Source: Chondrosia reniformis
Lineage: Eukaryota > Porifera > Demospongiae > Chondrillida > Chondrillidae
DNA length: 64,000 nucleotides
Direction of reading: 5' to 3'
Assembly (NCBI GenBank): GCA_947172415.1
Contig: OX359196.1
Coordinates: 1,490,501 to 1,554,500 of the forward strand
Position 1 is the stretch's first letter. Each line of letters begins with the position of its first letter. Position numbers and translations under genes: made by a program. Below the pieces are notes generated by a model, which saw only the letters and a list, made by a program, of their open reading frames with translations, was not told where the DNA came from and searched no databases. This document shows positions 11,801 through 23,820 of this stretch, piece after piece.

Positions 11801-13261
11801 TTTCATTTGTTAAATAGGATTTGAAAGATTTTTATGTATATGAAGCATGCTGTCTTTGATCTAAATTTTATGGCCTATATACCAATTGAAACTGTCTAAT
11901 TATAATCTATACATACATATGCCTACATTCCGGCTTCTAGCTGATAAATCTTTGTATCCACATGGTTCTTCTTGACATGTCCAAACACTATTGGTAAGGT
12001 CTTGTCCTAAGACAAAAGAATTAAAATTTAATCTTGCCTGAACTACAGAGCTATATGAGGAACTGCCTCTCTTACTGTTTGGTTTTGTGTTACAGAATGG
12101 TTGACCTACAAAATGGCTGCACTTTAATGGAATTTAGGTAATTGGCAGCTTTACCTTATATTTGAGGAGGCCAGCAACTTTAAGTTTGTTTAAGCTTGTC
12201 AATTAACATCTAGTGGTTCTGTAGTCCTGAAGTTGTGCAGCATAAAATAAGGACCCATGTGGACCTTGTTCAAGGAAGTGTTGGGTTCTCCCACTTCTTC
12301 TTCTCTTCTCTCTTCATAACACACTTATTAATAAACATCAAAGGCAAATAAACATATAAATACTTCAAGGTTCTGAATCCCATAGTTTCATACCTCTTAA
12401 AATGTTTCTTTTAAGATTGTCAACCTGACCTTATGAAAGCAAATTAATGTACTTTATTTTCAATACATTAAGATATTTGTATGTACATATATACGTATGT
12501 ACATGTAGCAATGCATATATTGTGAACGTATATGTAGTTACAAGATGTATGACTATACTTTGAGATGGTAGTTTTTTCCTCCTTTTTAGCTACACAATAT
12601 AGAGAGTCAAGAAAGGATCACTAAATCACAGGTGCATCACCAATAGAGGTATTGGATCCTATGAGTCCAAACAACACCAGAGATCTAACAAGGCAGATCA
12701 GGAGGATCATCCATATATTCTTGAAAGTATATCCTCTACAAATGTATCTGTAGACATTTACTTTAACTGATTATGATTTAGGAGTATTTAGTTTGTAATA
12801 CTCACCCTGAATGTCATGTTTGCTTATGATGATCTTCTTTGAATAAACGGTTTCCATGTTAGGACAGGTAATGTGAAGCCCCCTGGCTCTCAAATAATGT
12901 ATATCTGTTATATAATCTTTAGACATTTAATTAAGTTATAAGTAGGGATTGACAGTGCACCAACTTAAGTTACAATATATATATAAGGTTAGCGATTTAA
13001 CTATAAATGGCTTATCAAAATGAAGAGATTGACCTTGTCATTCATGCAAAGATTAACAAAAGATCAGGAAGAAGACGAAGAGATTTCCGGGTCTAATGAT
13101 GGAATTCCCTAAATTATAGCTAATACAATAACGACAAATTAGGGGCAGCCCCCTAATGGCCGAAGCCTTCGCGTATGGTTTCATGAAGACCTATTAAAGG
13201 GTTTTAAATGAACGATTCATGGGAAACAGTTTCACTTTTAAGAAACATAAAGTCGCGGTAG
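8829..13261. other. Long gene-poor interval
   Basis: 4.4 kb of AT-rich sequence with few TACGTA runs and no convincing gene. I note a possible minus-strand exon at 9203-9330 (separate entry). There is also a short plus-strand stretch at 10066-10136, between an AG acceptor and a GTAATT donor, that would encode a hydrophobic segment (LIAWIAAVAMAILLF); I do not call it. A degraded fragment of repeat R1 lies at about 13040-13120. Decayed insertions are the likeliest explanation for the rest. Confidence 0.5.
9203..9330 (-). other. Candidate orphan exon
   Basis: On the minus strand a frame runs open from an AG near 9330 to a GTATGT donor near 9203. It encodes about 42 residues including KNRYLAKCQYHTEVRLTLQI. 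Composition looks coding, unlike the surroundings, and both ends have splice-like borders. I found no partner exons on either side and do not recognise the family. It may be a relic. Confidence 0.25.
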
Positions 13262-16200
13262 ATGGCGTCTTTAGTATCATCACCATTCGCTAGACTGCCG
13301 AAGTGGATGTTTGTGCCCTTGTTTACCCACTTAACCGTTCTTTTGTGCTGTTGTGGAAGACTTCTTTCGCATTACTATAAGAGCGATCGCTGGGTGCGAA
13401 GGTTTCAGTATGTCTTGTGGACTTCGAGTTCATTCGGACACGTCGTTCTTGTCATTATCATTCTTTTGAAACTTAATGGATTTAAGAATATATATATTGT
13501 TTTCAGTACTCCTTTAACGTTTTATAGAACTTGGAAGAAAACTGTCTCTAAAATTGGAGGTGTCGTAAGCATTCTCCTGTTTCTGGCTATTTTGTTCGTG
13601 GGTTATTCGTGTTTTTACCGGTTTCTAGTGCTGCATGAACTCGTAGGTTTTTCCCGGAGTCAGCAACTTTTACTGGTCATAGCATCCGGTGCCTACTTTG
13701 CCTTTGTAGCTACCGAAGGTTAGTAACTTATGAGGGGCTATGTTTGTCTGTACGTACAGCCATGAATAAATTATTTTATTATTTTTAATGTAGATTGACA
13801 TAGAGGCCTATATAGCCCAGTTAGTAAGGGGTTCCATTAATTTGCCACTTGTAGTCCATTCAGCCTTTTACACAGTATATAGCTATGCCACTTATAATAT
13901 GTTCAGTTTTTAGAAATATACATACAGCATGTAAAATGTAAAGCTAACGGTACTTACCACCGTACTTAGCAAAGACCGTTGTGAAATGTTACGTTAGCCA
14001 CCTTACTTTTACGTTTTTAATTAAGCCACTTAAAAGCCACATTACTAAGTGCCTGACATATATACATAGAGATGTATATGAAGCTAGCGAAATACATATG
14101 AATATGGTTGATAGACCTAGACCTAGTATATTCCTGAATTTATTGCTTCTGGAAAGTTTTTTGCCAACTTATAATTCAATTTTAATTTTGTGTGTATCTT
14201 ATATGTATACTGTAGGTCTTTATCTTATAATACTTCTTGTGAATGACCGCACACTTGAAGCTTACAAAGGCAACAGGGAGAAGACAGCCACCTTAAGGAA
14301 TGGACTCCAGTGTCTATCCTTGGTTAATGGTCTCTTATTAGGCTATGACATCACCTGGATCATTTATGTGGTGGAATTATATGGTGTGAGACATGTGTGG
14401 ATATTTGAAGTCGGGTTTCACATCACGCATGTCAGTACCTTATTGTATGACATCATTGCTCTTATGGCGCTATTTGACATATACACTTACGTAAAGTTTG
14501 ACATAGAGGAACCTCAAGTGACTAAAAAAGAGCACGAAGCAACTGATGAGGCGAAGGCATATCTGGGTGGTGTTGAACGGTGGAAGGGATATCTAAATCT
14601 TTCTAGTTGGGCATTCTTTATAATAGCAATAATGCGTACTATAGCAAACCTAAAGGATTTCTCAGCTTATGTGTTTGAAGGAAGTGATGCAATACTATCC
14701 GTAGCATTGTGGATAGTAGGAATTATGTCTATAAGTGTTAAGATATTTGTTTTATATAGACTCCTATTCAAGCCTTTCTTTATATCACTCAGACAAAGGA
14801 CCACTTCTGATATTCCATCAGTTCTTTTCTTTCTTTTTTCAATAACCATGTCTGTTTTAGTTGTTTTTGAACAGATTTTTGAAGCTTACGATATGTGGCT
14901 CAAAGACATGACTGTGCCTCTGTTGGGAGTTGTACCTCTTGGCTTATATGGAATATGTTATGCAGCATTGCTTGTTGCTGAAGGTTAATCAATTTGAGTA
15001 ATCTAAAAAAATTCCTACACACTACGTATGTGTACATACATGCATGCCAAGGATTTACAGAAGATTAAGATGAAGAAAAAGACAAAGACTCCCAGGATCA
15101 CTGATGAAGGGTGGAATTCCCAGAAACAGCTGTCTGACCCAGTGGAGAAGAAGATGAAAGAGAGAAAAAGAAGAGAGAAAAGACTCCTGTATCTTCATCC
15201 AAAGCTCTCTCCAGGCTTAGTTCCCCTATAGGCTCTTTTACAGAATAGGCATATAGCATGTAAGAAAATGGTATCTTAGATTTTTCATACGTATTTCTTT
15301 TCTATATATAGTACAGGGATTTAATTTGAGACTTCTGTATACAAATTTACATTTATCATTTTATGTATAGGTTTGGTAATGATTTGGCTGTCAAACACTA
15401 GTGGTCAGGAGGACCTACATAGAGAGGATGTGATATTGATTCTTCAAACAGCCCAAACGTCTAGCAAGTTGTACTTTGGACACAGTGTGCTGTATCTGAC
15501 CACTGTTCCACAAGGGAAGATCATTACAGCCATTGGTAGACTCTGCGGACCTCCTTTGTTCCACTTTGCTGTAACCTTATATTACGCCAGTCATATCAGC
15601 AGATGGAAAGAATTACGAGTAAGTATGTTATAGTCTGTGGATAGAGTGTTCACATATGTACATGTGTATTTAGTGACAAGTGTTTGACTTGTGATGAATA
15701 AATACTGTAAATGAGGGAAGTCATCCAAACTCACCATCATTAAAGTGTACCACACTGATGAGCCGAAATAAGAACAAACAGCTGTCTGTGGTTCTTTGGT
15801 GAATTTTATTATATACCATCTTGAATGACTGGGAGGCGATCACTGGTCGCCAATTTAATAGGACTTTAATAGGATCAGCCAAGATTAGATTGCAGCCACT
15901 CTGTTGGTTTGGCTTAATACATTTCCAGTGATTATTTGTTTATCATAAGATCATTGTCAGCCACCAGCTTACAAGGCACATAAGATTCCTATGCAGGGTC
16001 ACTACTAGATATCCTGAAAGAGCTTTATGGCCCACTGGAGAAAAGAAGATAAGTATATCTCTGGATCCTAATACATAATCTAATATCCTCATCCATAGTC
16101 TAATTGTATACTAATGAGTTATGGTAGCTCTGTGAGTTTGCTCTAATTTAGGAAAATTAATAATGTTTCCTTAATATAATCGTGATAGTTGTATGTAGGT

Positions 16201-18950
16201 CTAGACTACATACAGTATGTAGGAAAATGGTGTTTATTATAATATATCCTATCTATATTTTTTATACATAGCCCAAAATAGGAGTTGACCTGTTATCTTC
16301 ATTAATAGAGCTCTTAAATGTTGAACACACCAGATATATTGTGGCACTGTGCCTAGTACCAGAGGTCTTACGGCTATGTCTCCCCTCCCAAAGAGGTCTC
16401 ATCTCTCTTGGTGTACGTTTCTTTTACATATTTGCCTGTATTTTCTGGATTAAGTGGATGGTTAAGCTTCAAGGACTCACAATTATTTGGTTATGTTTGA
16501 AGAAAATATTTAAGACATTAAGAAACTTGGAGTGCCATAAGTTCCTTAAAGAGGTGATACTAGGAATGTTCATATTTAGTTTGATATTGGCTACCATACT
16601 AGCTAGCTGCAACCGTGCTTACTTTACCTTCAACAAATGGACTGGGTCGAAAGAAATAAGCTATCTCTTGCTCATTGTGTTGCTACCTTTGCAGTGTATC
16701 TCGGTTACCTTTCAAAGTGAGTTCATTTTACAGTCGGTGATGCATCATTCTTCTCATTGTTTTTGTAGAAATCAGCCATTTTCTGTAGAATGTATTCATT
16801 TTGCTGTGTACCTGCTTTGTTCATTTGTCAGTGTAGTCATTAATCTGTGGTGGCATTATTGTCCATTTGTGAATCAATCTAAACGTCCTATATACACAAG
16901 AATGTGTACCTTTATATATATATACAGAGTCTATATTGATATTACATATATACATGTTATGTCATAATTCTAATTACATGTTCTATTATACACGAACATA
17001 GGTCTCCTTCTCGGTGGTATGGCTATTGCATCTGGCACAATCAAAGAGGTAGTAAAGGAAGGCTCATTACCAAACCTCGTTGAGAATATTTCAAAACTAT
17101 CCACTCTTAATGTAGTCTTATATTTAGATAATCTCACATTTACAATTACGACTGCTGAAGTGGAAAGCAGAAGTCTACTACTCTTCCAGTGTACTTTGCT
17201 GGTCTACCATCTTGTCAGCTGTGCTTTGGTATACTATGTCTCCAATATACTAGCTTCCATTCAAGTCAATTACCAATGTGTTCCATCAGGTGACATCAAA
17301 GAGGATACCAAAACTGATTCGGAGGTTAAAGAGGGGAGACATTTGTTAAGTTCCTATGTTACTGGTCTGCCTCATTTAGGGACTTTCATGATATGGAAGA
17401 ACATGGCTCTTATTGCCAACGAATGGGAAAGAGAAATATTTACACTTACAATGCTCTTAGGCATAGCACAAAAATTCCTAGAAGAGGCTGTAGCTGTTAA
17501 ATTAGCCTTCAGAACCTGTGCAGTATTGGCTTTGTTACTTGTAAATACACTGATGTCTTTTTATATTACAAGGAATATTGTTACCAAGGACCATATGAAA
17601 AGGATTATTAAAGATCCATTTTCACTATTGATTGTGATAAGTGGGTTACTTGGAATGCTTGAAGTTTGGACTTCATTCTTAAACCAACAAGCCAGCCATC
17701 CTTTAGAGAATGCTTTGCTAATACTTCTGGTTCTTTCAAATTTTACTTTTATAGCACATGAAGGTAAGATATGTACGTACCTTTTATAGCACATGAAGGT
17801 AAGATATGTACGTACCTTTTATAGCACATGAAGGTAAGATATGTACGTACCTTTTATGGGTATATAGAGTATGTACATTGAGATGATTTAATTCTAATGT
17901 GCTTACGTAATTGACAGCCCTGCATACAAAAGAGATATTACACTACACCTGCTTGTGCTTAATATAGACTTAATCTCCATTTGTATTTCATATATTCAAT
18001 GAAACCTTCCTAATCTGATCACTTATGCATGCATGGGACCCAAATTTATCTGGATAGCTGGATGTATTAGAGCTATATACAGTATATATATGGTTTATAC
18101 ATTAGATTGATTAAGGTTTATAAAATGAAGTACAAGTGTATTCTTTGAACTCAATTAAGTGGTCCTGGAAACCAATTCAGTGACTGTCCAAGAGTTATGC
18201 ATGCATATATACAAGTTGTATATATGAAAAGGGGGGAGTTTATTGCACTTGAGCCTGTGCTAGGCTATTGTTGCAAGTAATAAACAACACTGGATAATTA
18301 CTGTTATTAAATATGTTTATTACTTGCAAGTTGTATATACATACGTACGTATATGTACAAAAATAATATCCTGGATGCATGCTTATTACATATATTTTGT
18401 ATGCTCTCTGTTTGCAGCTGTTGTGATTTTGTTCTTGGTGAAGGCCAACAAACAATGTCTGAGCAGGACTGAATATTCAAATGTAGTTGGTGTACTACTG
18501 AGAGCCAATGGTGGTTATGCCATTTATGGAATTCTGTCTGTATTTGCATCACTTACAAAACATCACAATGGCGAATTATCATTAGAGATTCTCCTAGGTC
18601 AGTTGACTTGTTCAGTGCTTGTGCCAATGATGATGATTCCAATCCTGATGATGAAATGGAATGATTATGAGGAAAGCATGGTGATAGCAAATGATCATTA
18701 CTCCAAAGACATGAATACCCTGACAGAGAATTGGGCTTTGTCCAAGTCTGTTCCATGCAGCTTGCCACACACTCCACCTGAAAAACGTAAATATGTAATG
18801 TCACATGTATCCAGCTGTCCTAACATGCCATCTGAAGGTCATGAATATGTAGTGCCACATGTTTTGCCAGTCACTCCATCTGAAGGTCAAGAATACGTAG
18901 TGCCATATGTTTTGCCAGTCACTCCATCTGAAGGTCATGAATATGTATAG
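13262..18950 (+). CDS. Large polytopic membrane protein of repeated multi-TM modules (unrecognised family)
   Basis: The six exons are 13262-13718, 14216-14983, 15371-15618, 16272-16716, 17002-17763 and 18418-18950. Phases are continuous, giving about 1070 residues. Modules end with a membrane helix closed by E-G (FAFVATEG, AALLVAEG, FTFIAHEG; the third ends TFQS) at a phase-1 intron. The next module begins with a hydrophobic G/S-L-x-L-type start (GLYLIILLV, GLVMIWL, SLLLGGM). I count roughly five modules, the full ones of about 230-255 residues with about six or seven helices each, and more than 20 helices in total. The matching intron phase and boundary residues suggest growth by exon-module duplication. 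The C-terminal tail has three near repeats of PVTPSEGHEYVVP. There is no signal peptide or catalytic motif. It might be a transporter or receptor, but I assign no function. Confidence 0.7.
15045..15290 (+). repeat. Interspersed repeat R1 copy (intron of TM-module gene)
   Basis: Shares long stretches with 1140-1335, 42955-43195 and 58425-58550: AACAGCTGTCTG, CTTCATCCAAAGCTCTC, TTCCCCTATAGGC and ATAGCATGTAAGAAAATGG. Open frames over it are repeat shadows. The opposite end of R1 appears inverted near 23290-23400 and 59230-59280. Confidence 0.7.
15780..15945. repeat. Interspersed repeat R2 copy
   Basis: Contains AGCTGTCTGTGGTTCTTTG, GACTGGGAGGCGATCACTGG and TTTCCAGTGATTATTTG. Related copies lie at 54085-54245 (inverted) and in the long palindrome at 59455-59860. 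Confidence 0.65.
17747..17851 (+). repeat. 35-bp triplication spanning a splice donor
   Basis: Three adjacent, essentially identical 35-bp units run from TTTTATAG through CACATGAAG and GTAAG to ATGTACGTACC. The first unit contains the real exon-intron border of exon 5 in the TM-module gene (CATGAAG|GTAAG at 17763/17764). Units two and three therefore each hold an acceptor-like TATAG, a 9-nt CACATGAAG and a donor. Confidence 0.9.
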
Positions 18951-19453
18951 TGCACTCCATCTAAAAAACTTCAATTTGTGATATAATTGCAGCAAGTGAT
19001 AGTGACTGTAAAGGTGCGCTCTCAGTAACTTTTTGGAAGACATTGCTTGCATGCATGGAAATTACTCTATATAGACTCACATCATGCATCTTTAAAAGAT
19101 TTATATAATTTTTATTTGGATTAATTATAAATTCAATCATTAGCTAGACTTAGCCCTTTCAGATAAAGGTTGAATGGCACAATGAAACAATTAACTGACT
19201 CTCCCTATATATATATACCCAGTTGCATGCAAACTACGTATGCTTTGAGGTTTTTGTGTGACTTTTAAACCCTTGTGGTTGGGCTGTCTTTACTGATTTC
19301 AGTTTGTATAGCATGTCACAATATAATAAACAATCATTATTATTATTATTATACACACAAAAACTCTTGTCCAGCTATGCGAGTTGTCAATATCATGTAT
19401 GTATCATTTCCTTCAGGTACTCTTCCAAATGTAATGTACCACACATGCAATGA
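18951..19453. other. Convergent intergenic region between TM-module gene and kinase gene
   Basis: The plus-strand gene stops at 18950 and the minus-strand kinase stops at 19454, so this holds both 3' ends. I see a short (TAT)n tract near 19335-19350 and a ( TA )n run near 19205, but no gene. Confidence 0.5.
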
Positions 19454-22400
19454 CTATACATTCAGTTGCAGATATTCCATCCCTGCAAGTCCTTCGATGA
19501 TATTGGATTCAAATGATTGCTTTATATCAGAAAAAGATGGCCTCTCTGCTGGATCTTCACACCAGCACTTCATAATTAGATCATAACTGCAGAAGTGGCA
19601 TAATATTCATGACATGATTTACAGTATAATGGCTCCATAAGAGCCAGAGTGTAGCCTGCAGTAAGAACATCAGTTTTTTGTTTCATATACATTATACGTA
19701 TACTGAACATACGTACATATACACATGTACACACTCACACTTCATCAGGACAATAGCTTGGTTTCTCCAATCTATACCCACTTGAGAGTCTTGGAATTAT
19801 TGTGTTCTGTGGAATGTCCCAGTACGGTATGCCTCCTGCAGAGAGAATTGATTAAAAGTATTAATATGTTTCACTTCTTTTAGAAACATAGTACTCACCA
19901 AAAGTGTATATTTCCCACATTGTTATGCCATAAGCCCATCTATATATATGTATGTATTATGTAGATGAATAAATATAAGTGTAAGCATTGGGTGTTTATA
20001 CATATTATATTAGTGTGTATTATACTCACACATCAGACGTCTCTGAAAATATTCCTTCCATTACTGTTTCTGGAGCCATCCATCGGAGAGGAAGCTTGTC
20101 CTTCAAATCAGACACATACTCTGGTATTTCTCTGGATAACCCAAAGTCTGATATCTTTAATGTTCTTTTCTCATCCACCAGAACATTTCGACAGGCGAGA
20201 TCACGATGAATTATACCAAGTGATGTTAGAAATGACTAAACATATGTGGTACATACGTATATTGTCTCACAGCAGATTCTCATTATTACATGCAATGTAC
20301 TGTATATTTAATATAATGCAGTAAATTTAATGATATTATTAATTGTTTATACTTTCTGTATATCATAAGGAGGATTGTATATATTATACAGAATACATGT
20401 GCAATCATAAACAAACATATAACACAATACAACTGCACTCACAAAATTATTTAATAAATTTCTGCTTTCTAATTTTTAAACTGGACAATATTAATGTTAG
20501 TACATTGATCATAATAGGAGATTACGTGACTGTATGCAGACATTAATTCATTCTACAGGGTTAAATATTAAGTAGCTGTACATGTATCAAAAATCAGTGA
20601 TCTTAATTGACAATGTATGTTAGATTCACCATTCCATCAGCTATTTGAAAGCCAAAAGACAGAAAATCTTCTTTTCCCACTTCTCCAAGTGAAACATAAT
20701 GTAAATCATTTAGTTGCACTTGGTTAGGAATGTTACTGTCTGCATTTGTCAGGTTGACATCCTCAGATTTGTTGTTTATTTCTGGTAGAATATAATCTAC
20801 CTCATTATCCTTTGTTGTCTCCCTAGTACCTACATTTTTCTGAGGATATACACTTCTCTTTAAGCTAACAGAAACTAGCTCTTCCTTTTAAAATAGATAT
20901 ACATGTATATACAATCTCATACATTTTCCTTCCAGAATCTCAACCAGTCTCTCAAGTTTCCAAATGGTACATATTCCAACAGAAGTGACACAGGAGCTGA
21001 CAGTGTAACACATCCAACCATCCTAACAACGTGAGCATTGCCTTCAGAAGAAACTTTCTTCAACAACTTAATTTCAGACAGAAAGTTTTCTACATCTCTC
21101 ATTGAAAGTCCGTTATTACCTTATTAAGATTATTAAATGTGAGTGTTACTCAGTAACTTGCTTCAGTATTAAACATTATTGTTTAATACATTATACAAAT
21201 GTATATAAAAACATACAGATCATACTAAATAGGTTTATATTCTGTGGTGTATATAAGTATATATTGTATAAACACTTTCCTGACCTTTTAGTACTTTAAC
21301 TGCTATTGTATATGGACATTTGCCCTCTGCTATAGCTACCATAGTGTGCTTCTTCACTTTAGCAGATTTAACTTTGAAGGAAAGCAATCCTTTGTAGACA
21401 CACCCAAAGTTACCATCTCCTAACTTTTCATTGAGTTTAAAGTCATTATGAGTCAACTCCCAATCATCACTCTCAAATTCTTGAGGTACCATGGCTAGCC
21501 AAGTCTTCTACATGTATACAGGTACAAATCGATGCTTACTGTCTCATTTTAGCTCTACGTACCTTAGAGATACATAACATTTTTTGCCTTATAGAGAATA
21601 TCAGGACTAACCATGATCATTTCATCAGAAAGCATTTCACCAATACTGCATGAATATACAGTATGGCAATGTATATGCAAGAACAAATTAGTATTATTAA
21701 ATTGAAACAGGTATACCTATATATTTGTGTTGTATGACTACAAACCTTTTTTGTTTTGATTTCCATCTGATCCATGCAATTATAGTAGTTATGAGAGCAA
21801 TAATTATTACAATAGTCACGACTAAGAACACTGAAACAGCCACTAATATTACCATTTCAAAAGGTAAATCATCTATATATATGGCAAATTGTATAAATGA
21901 TATATACTGTACAAATAAATGTTGCAGTAATATATGTAAATGTGCATGTATAGGCACAAATACACTAACCATTGACCATAGGATTAGGTTCATTATAACA
22001 CTCCATTGAACTCAGGTTACCATGTTGGATAGTTCTGAGTTTGTTTACTTTTTCAAAATTCATCATTGCATCATCCACTGAAGATGTTACAACATACATG
22101 CACATTGCCAATTTGGTAAGATATAATACAGTATGTCAATTAAATCATAATGTAAATGTATCATTGAAAATCCTACTGTTAATTCCAGTGACATTTAAAG
22201 TGACTTCAAAGCACTTATTTCCCTTTACTTCAGTGTACTGAATGTCAGAAACAAGTACATGTCCCAAAGGAACATCAGCTACTACAGCTATGGTATCAGC
22301 CAATTCAAACCTACCATAAGATTGTTGGAGTTTTCATATACGTATGTACGTACATGTACACACTAAATATACTCAATTATGAAACAATGACAGCTATATA

Positions 22401-23786
22401 TCAATCTTATATGGATGCTTCATTTTTCAACACTTTGAGTGTTATTGTGAATAAGATCTTTGGATCAAGACACCCAACAAAAATTTAGGCATATTGGATC
22501 AGATGCTCAAAGATTTGAAAGATGAACCATCCAAAAGTTTAACGTAGTTAGGAGAAATCCTTATTCCATTAATATACCTATCAATGTTGTTTAGTTTCCT
22601 TCCATTCCTCAGGAAGGCAAGAGTCACTGTATTCTTAGCTTGAAGAGTTGGGATGATGACGGCACATGACAAGGGCTCACCATCAGTTGTAGCTATGACC
22701 AAAGTCCTTCCCAACACTAAACCAAACAAGAATCCCATTTTCAACAGTTATATATCTGTATGAGTATGTACAGAGATTGACCTCACCAGAATTTGGTCCT
22801 GTTAGATACAACAAGTCATCATAGAATGCGTATGTCTTCACTTTAGCACCAGTTCCAGACTCAACTGTCAGTTGTCCAAGCTTTCCAGTTAAGTCTCCCA
22901 TGGCACATCTCAATTGACTCTCTACTGTACAGTCACTTGTATAGTTACCAGTCATGGATACATTAAATGGATTATATGTTGAATAGGAGCTGTTACAAGA
23001 TTCATTTAGCACAGTTGTTGAAATATACCAGTTCAATTTCATGTTCTCCTATAAGCATAATATACTTTTATAAGTTAATCACAATGTCATATATGTATAT
23101 ATGTCTAATCCATGCACATATACTGTATAAAAATTATAATTGCATTAATGACTTACCACAATATTTTTTGAAATGTTCACAGCAATAAATGTTGGTCCTA
23201 AAGTCCAGCTGGTGTATTGTATAATCTGTTCCTATATATCCATGAACAAATATACGTATATATATACTTAGTATGTATATCTTTAAATATGCTACATCTA
23301 TTTTAGAACAAAAAGCCTATAAGGAACTATGTAAACCTAGTGAGAGCTCGAGCTTAGGATGAAGATATAAGATATTTCTCCTTCTCCTGTACATATTGTA
23401 TGAACTATATAACATAATATTTGCACTGCATTGTTTAATTTTCTTATTGCACAAAGTTTTCTTTCTAACATTCAAGCTTAGTCATAAATATGAAACTTTG
23501 TATATGGTGATAAGGTAAACAGAATTTCTCAATTAAGTAAATATCAGTAAGTTTTTGTATTATACATATATAGTATGATGCAGCATATACAGACTGACTA
23601 TAGATATAAATCCATACAGAATTGGCCCTTCAAATGTAGCTAGAGATGTTGACAGGTAGCTGAGGTCTTTTTCAAAATGTGGAGCAATGTAATTACAATC
23701 AGTATCATTAACCTGTATAAGTACAAGGACAATTGCAAGGACATGTATATATTACAGAAATTTCTTCTGGGCATATATTATCATAG

Positions 23787-23820
<34 letters not shown>

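Noticed and set aside
22440..22527. C-terminal continuation of the SOD-like exon (FKSLSI)
   Set aside because: It is the end of a dispersed MITE (GATGGTTCATCTTTC) directly after a GTTCAT donor; phase fits splicing to 22287.
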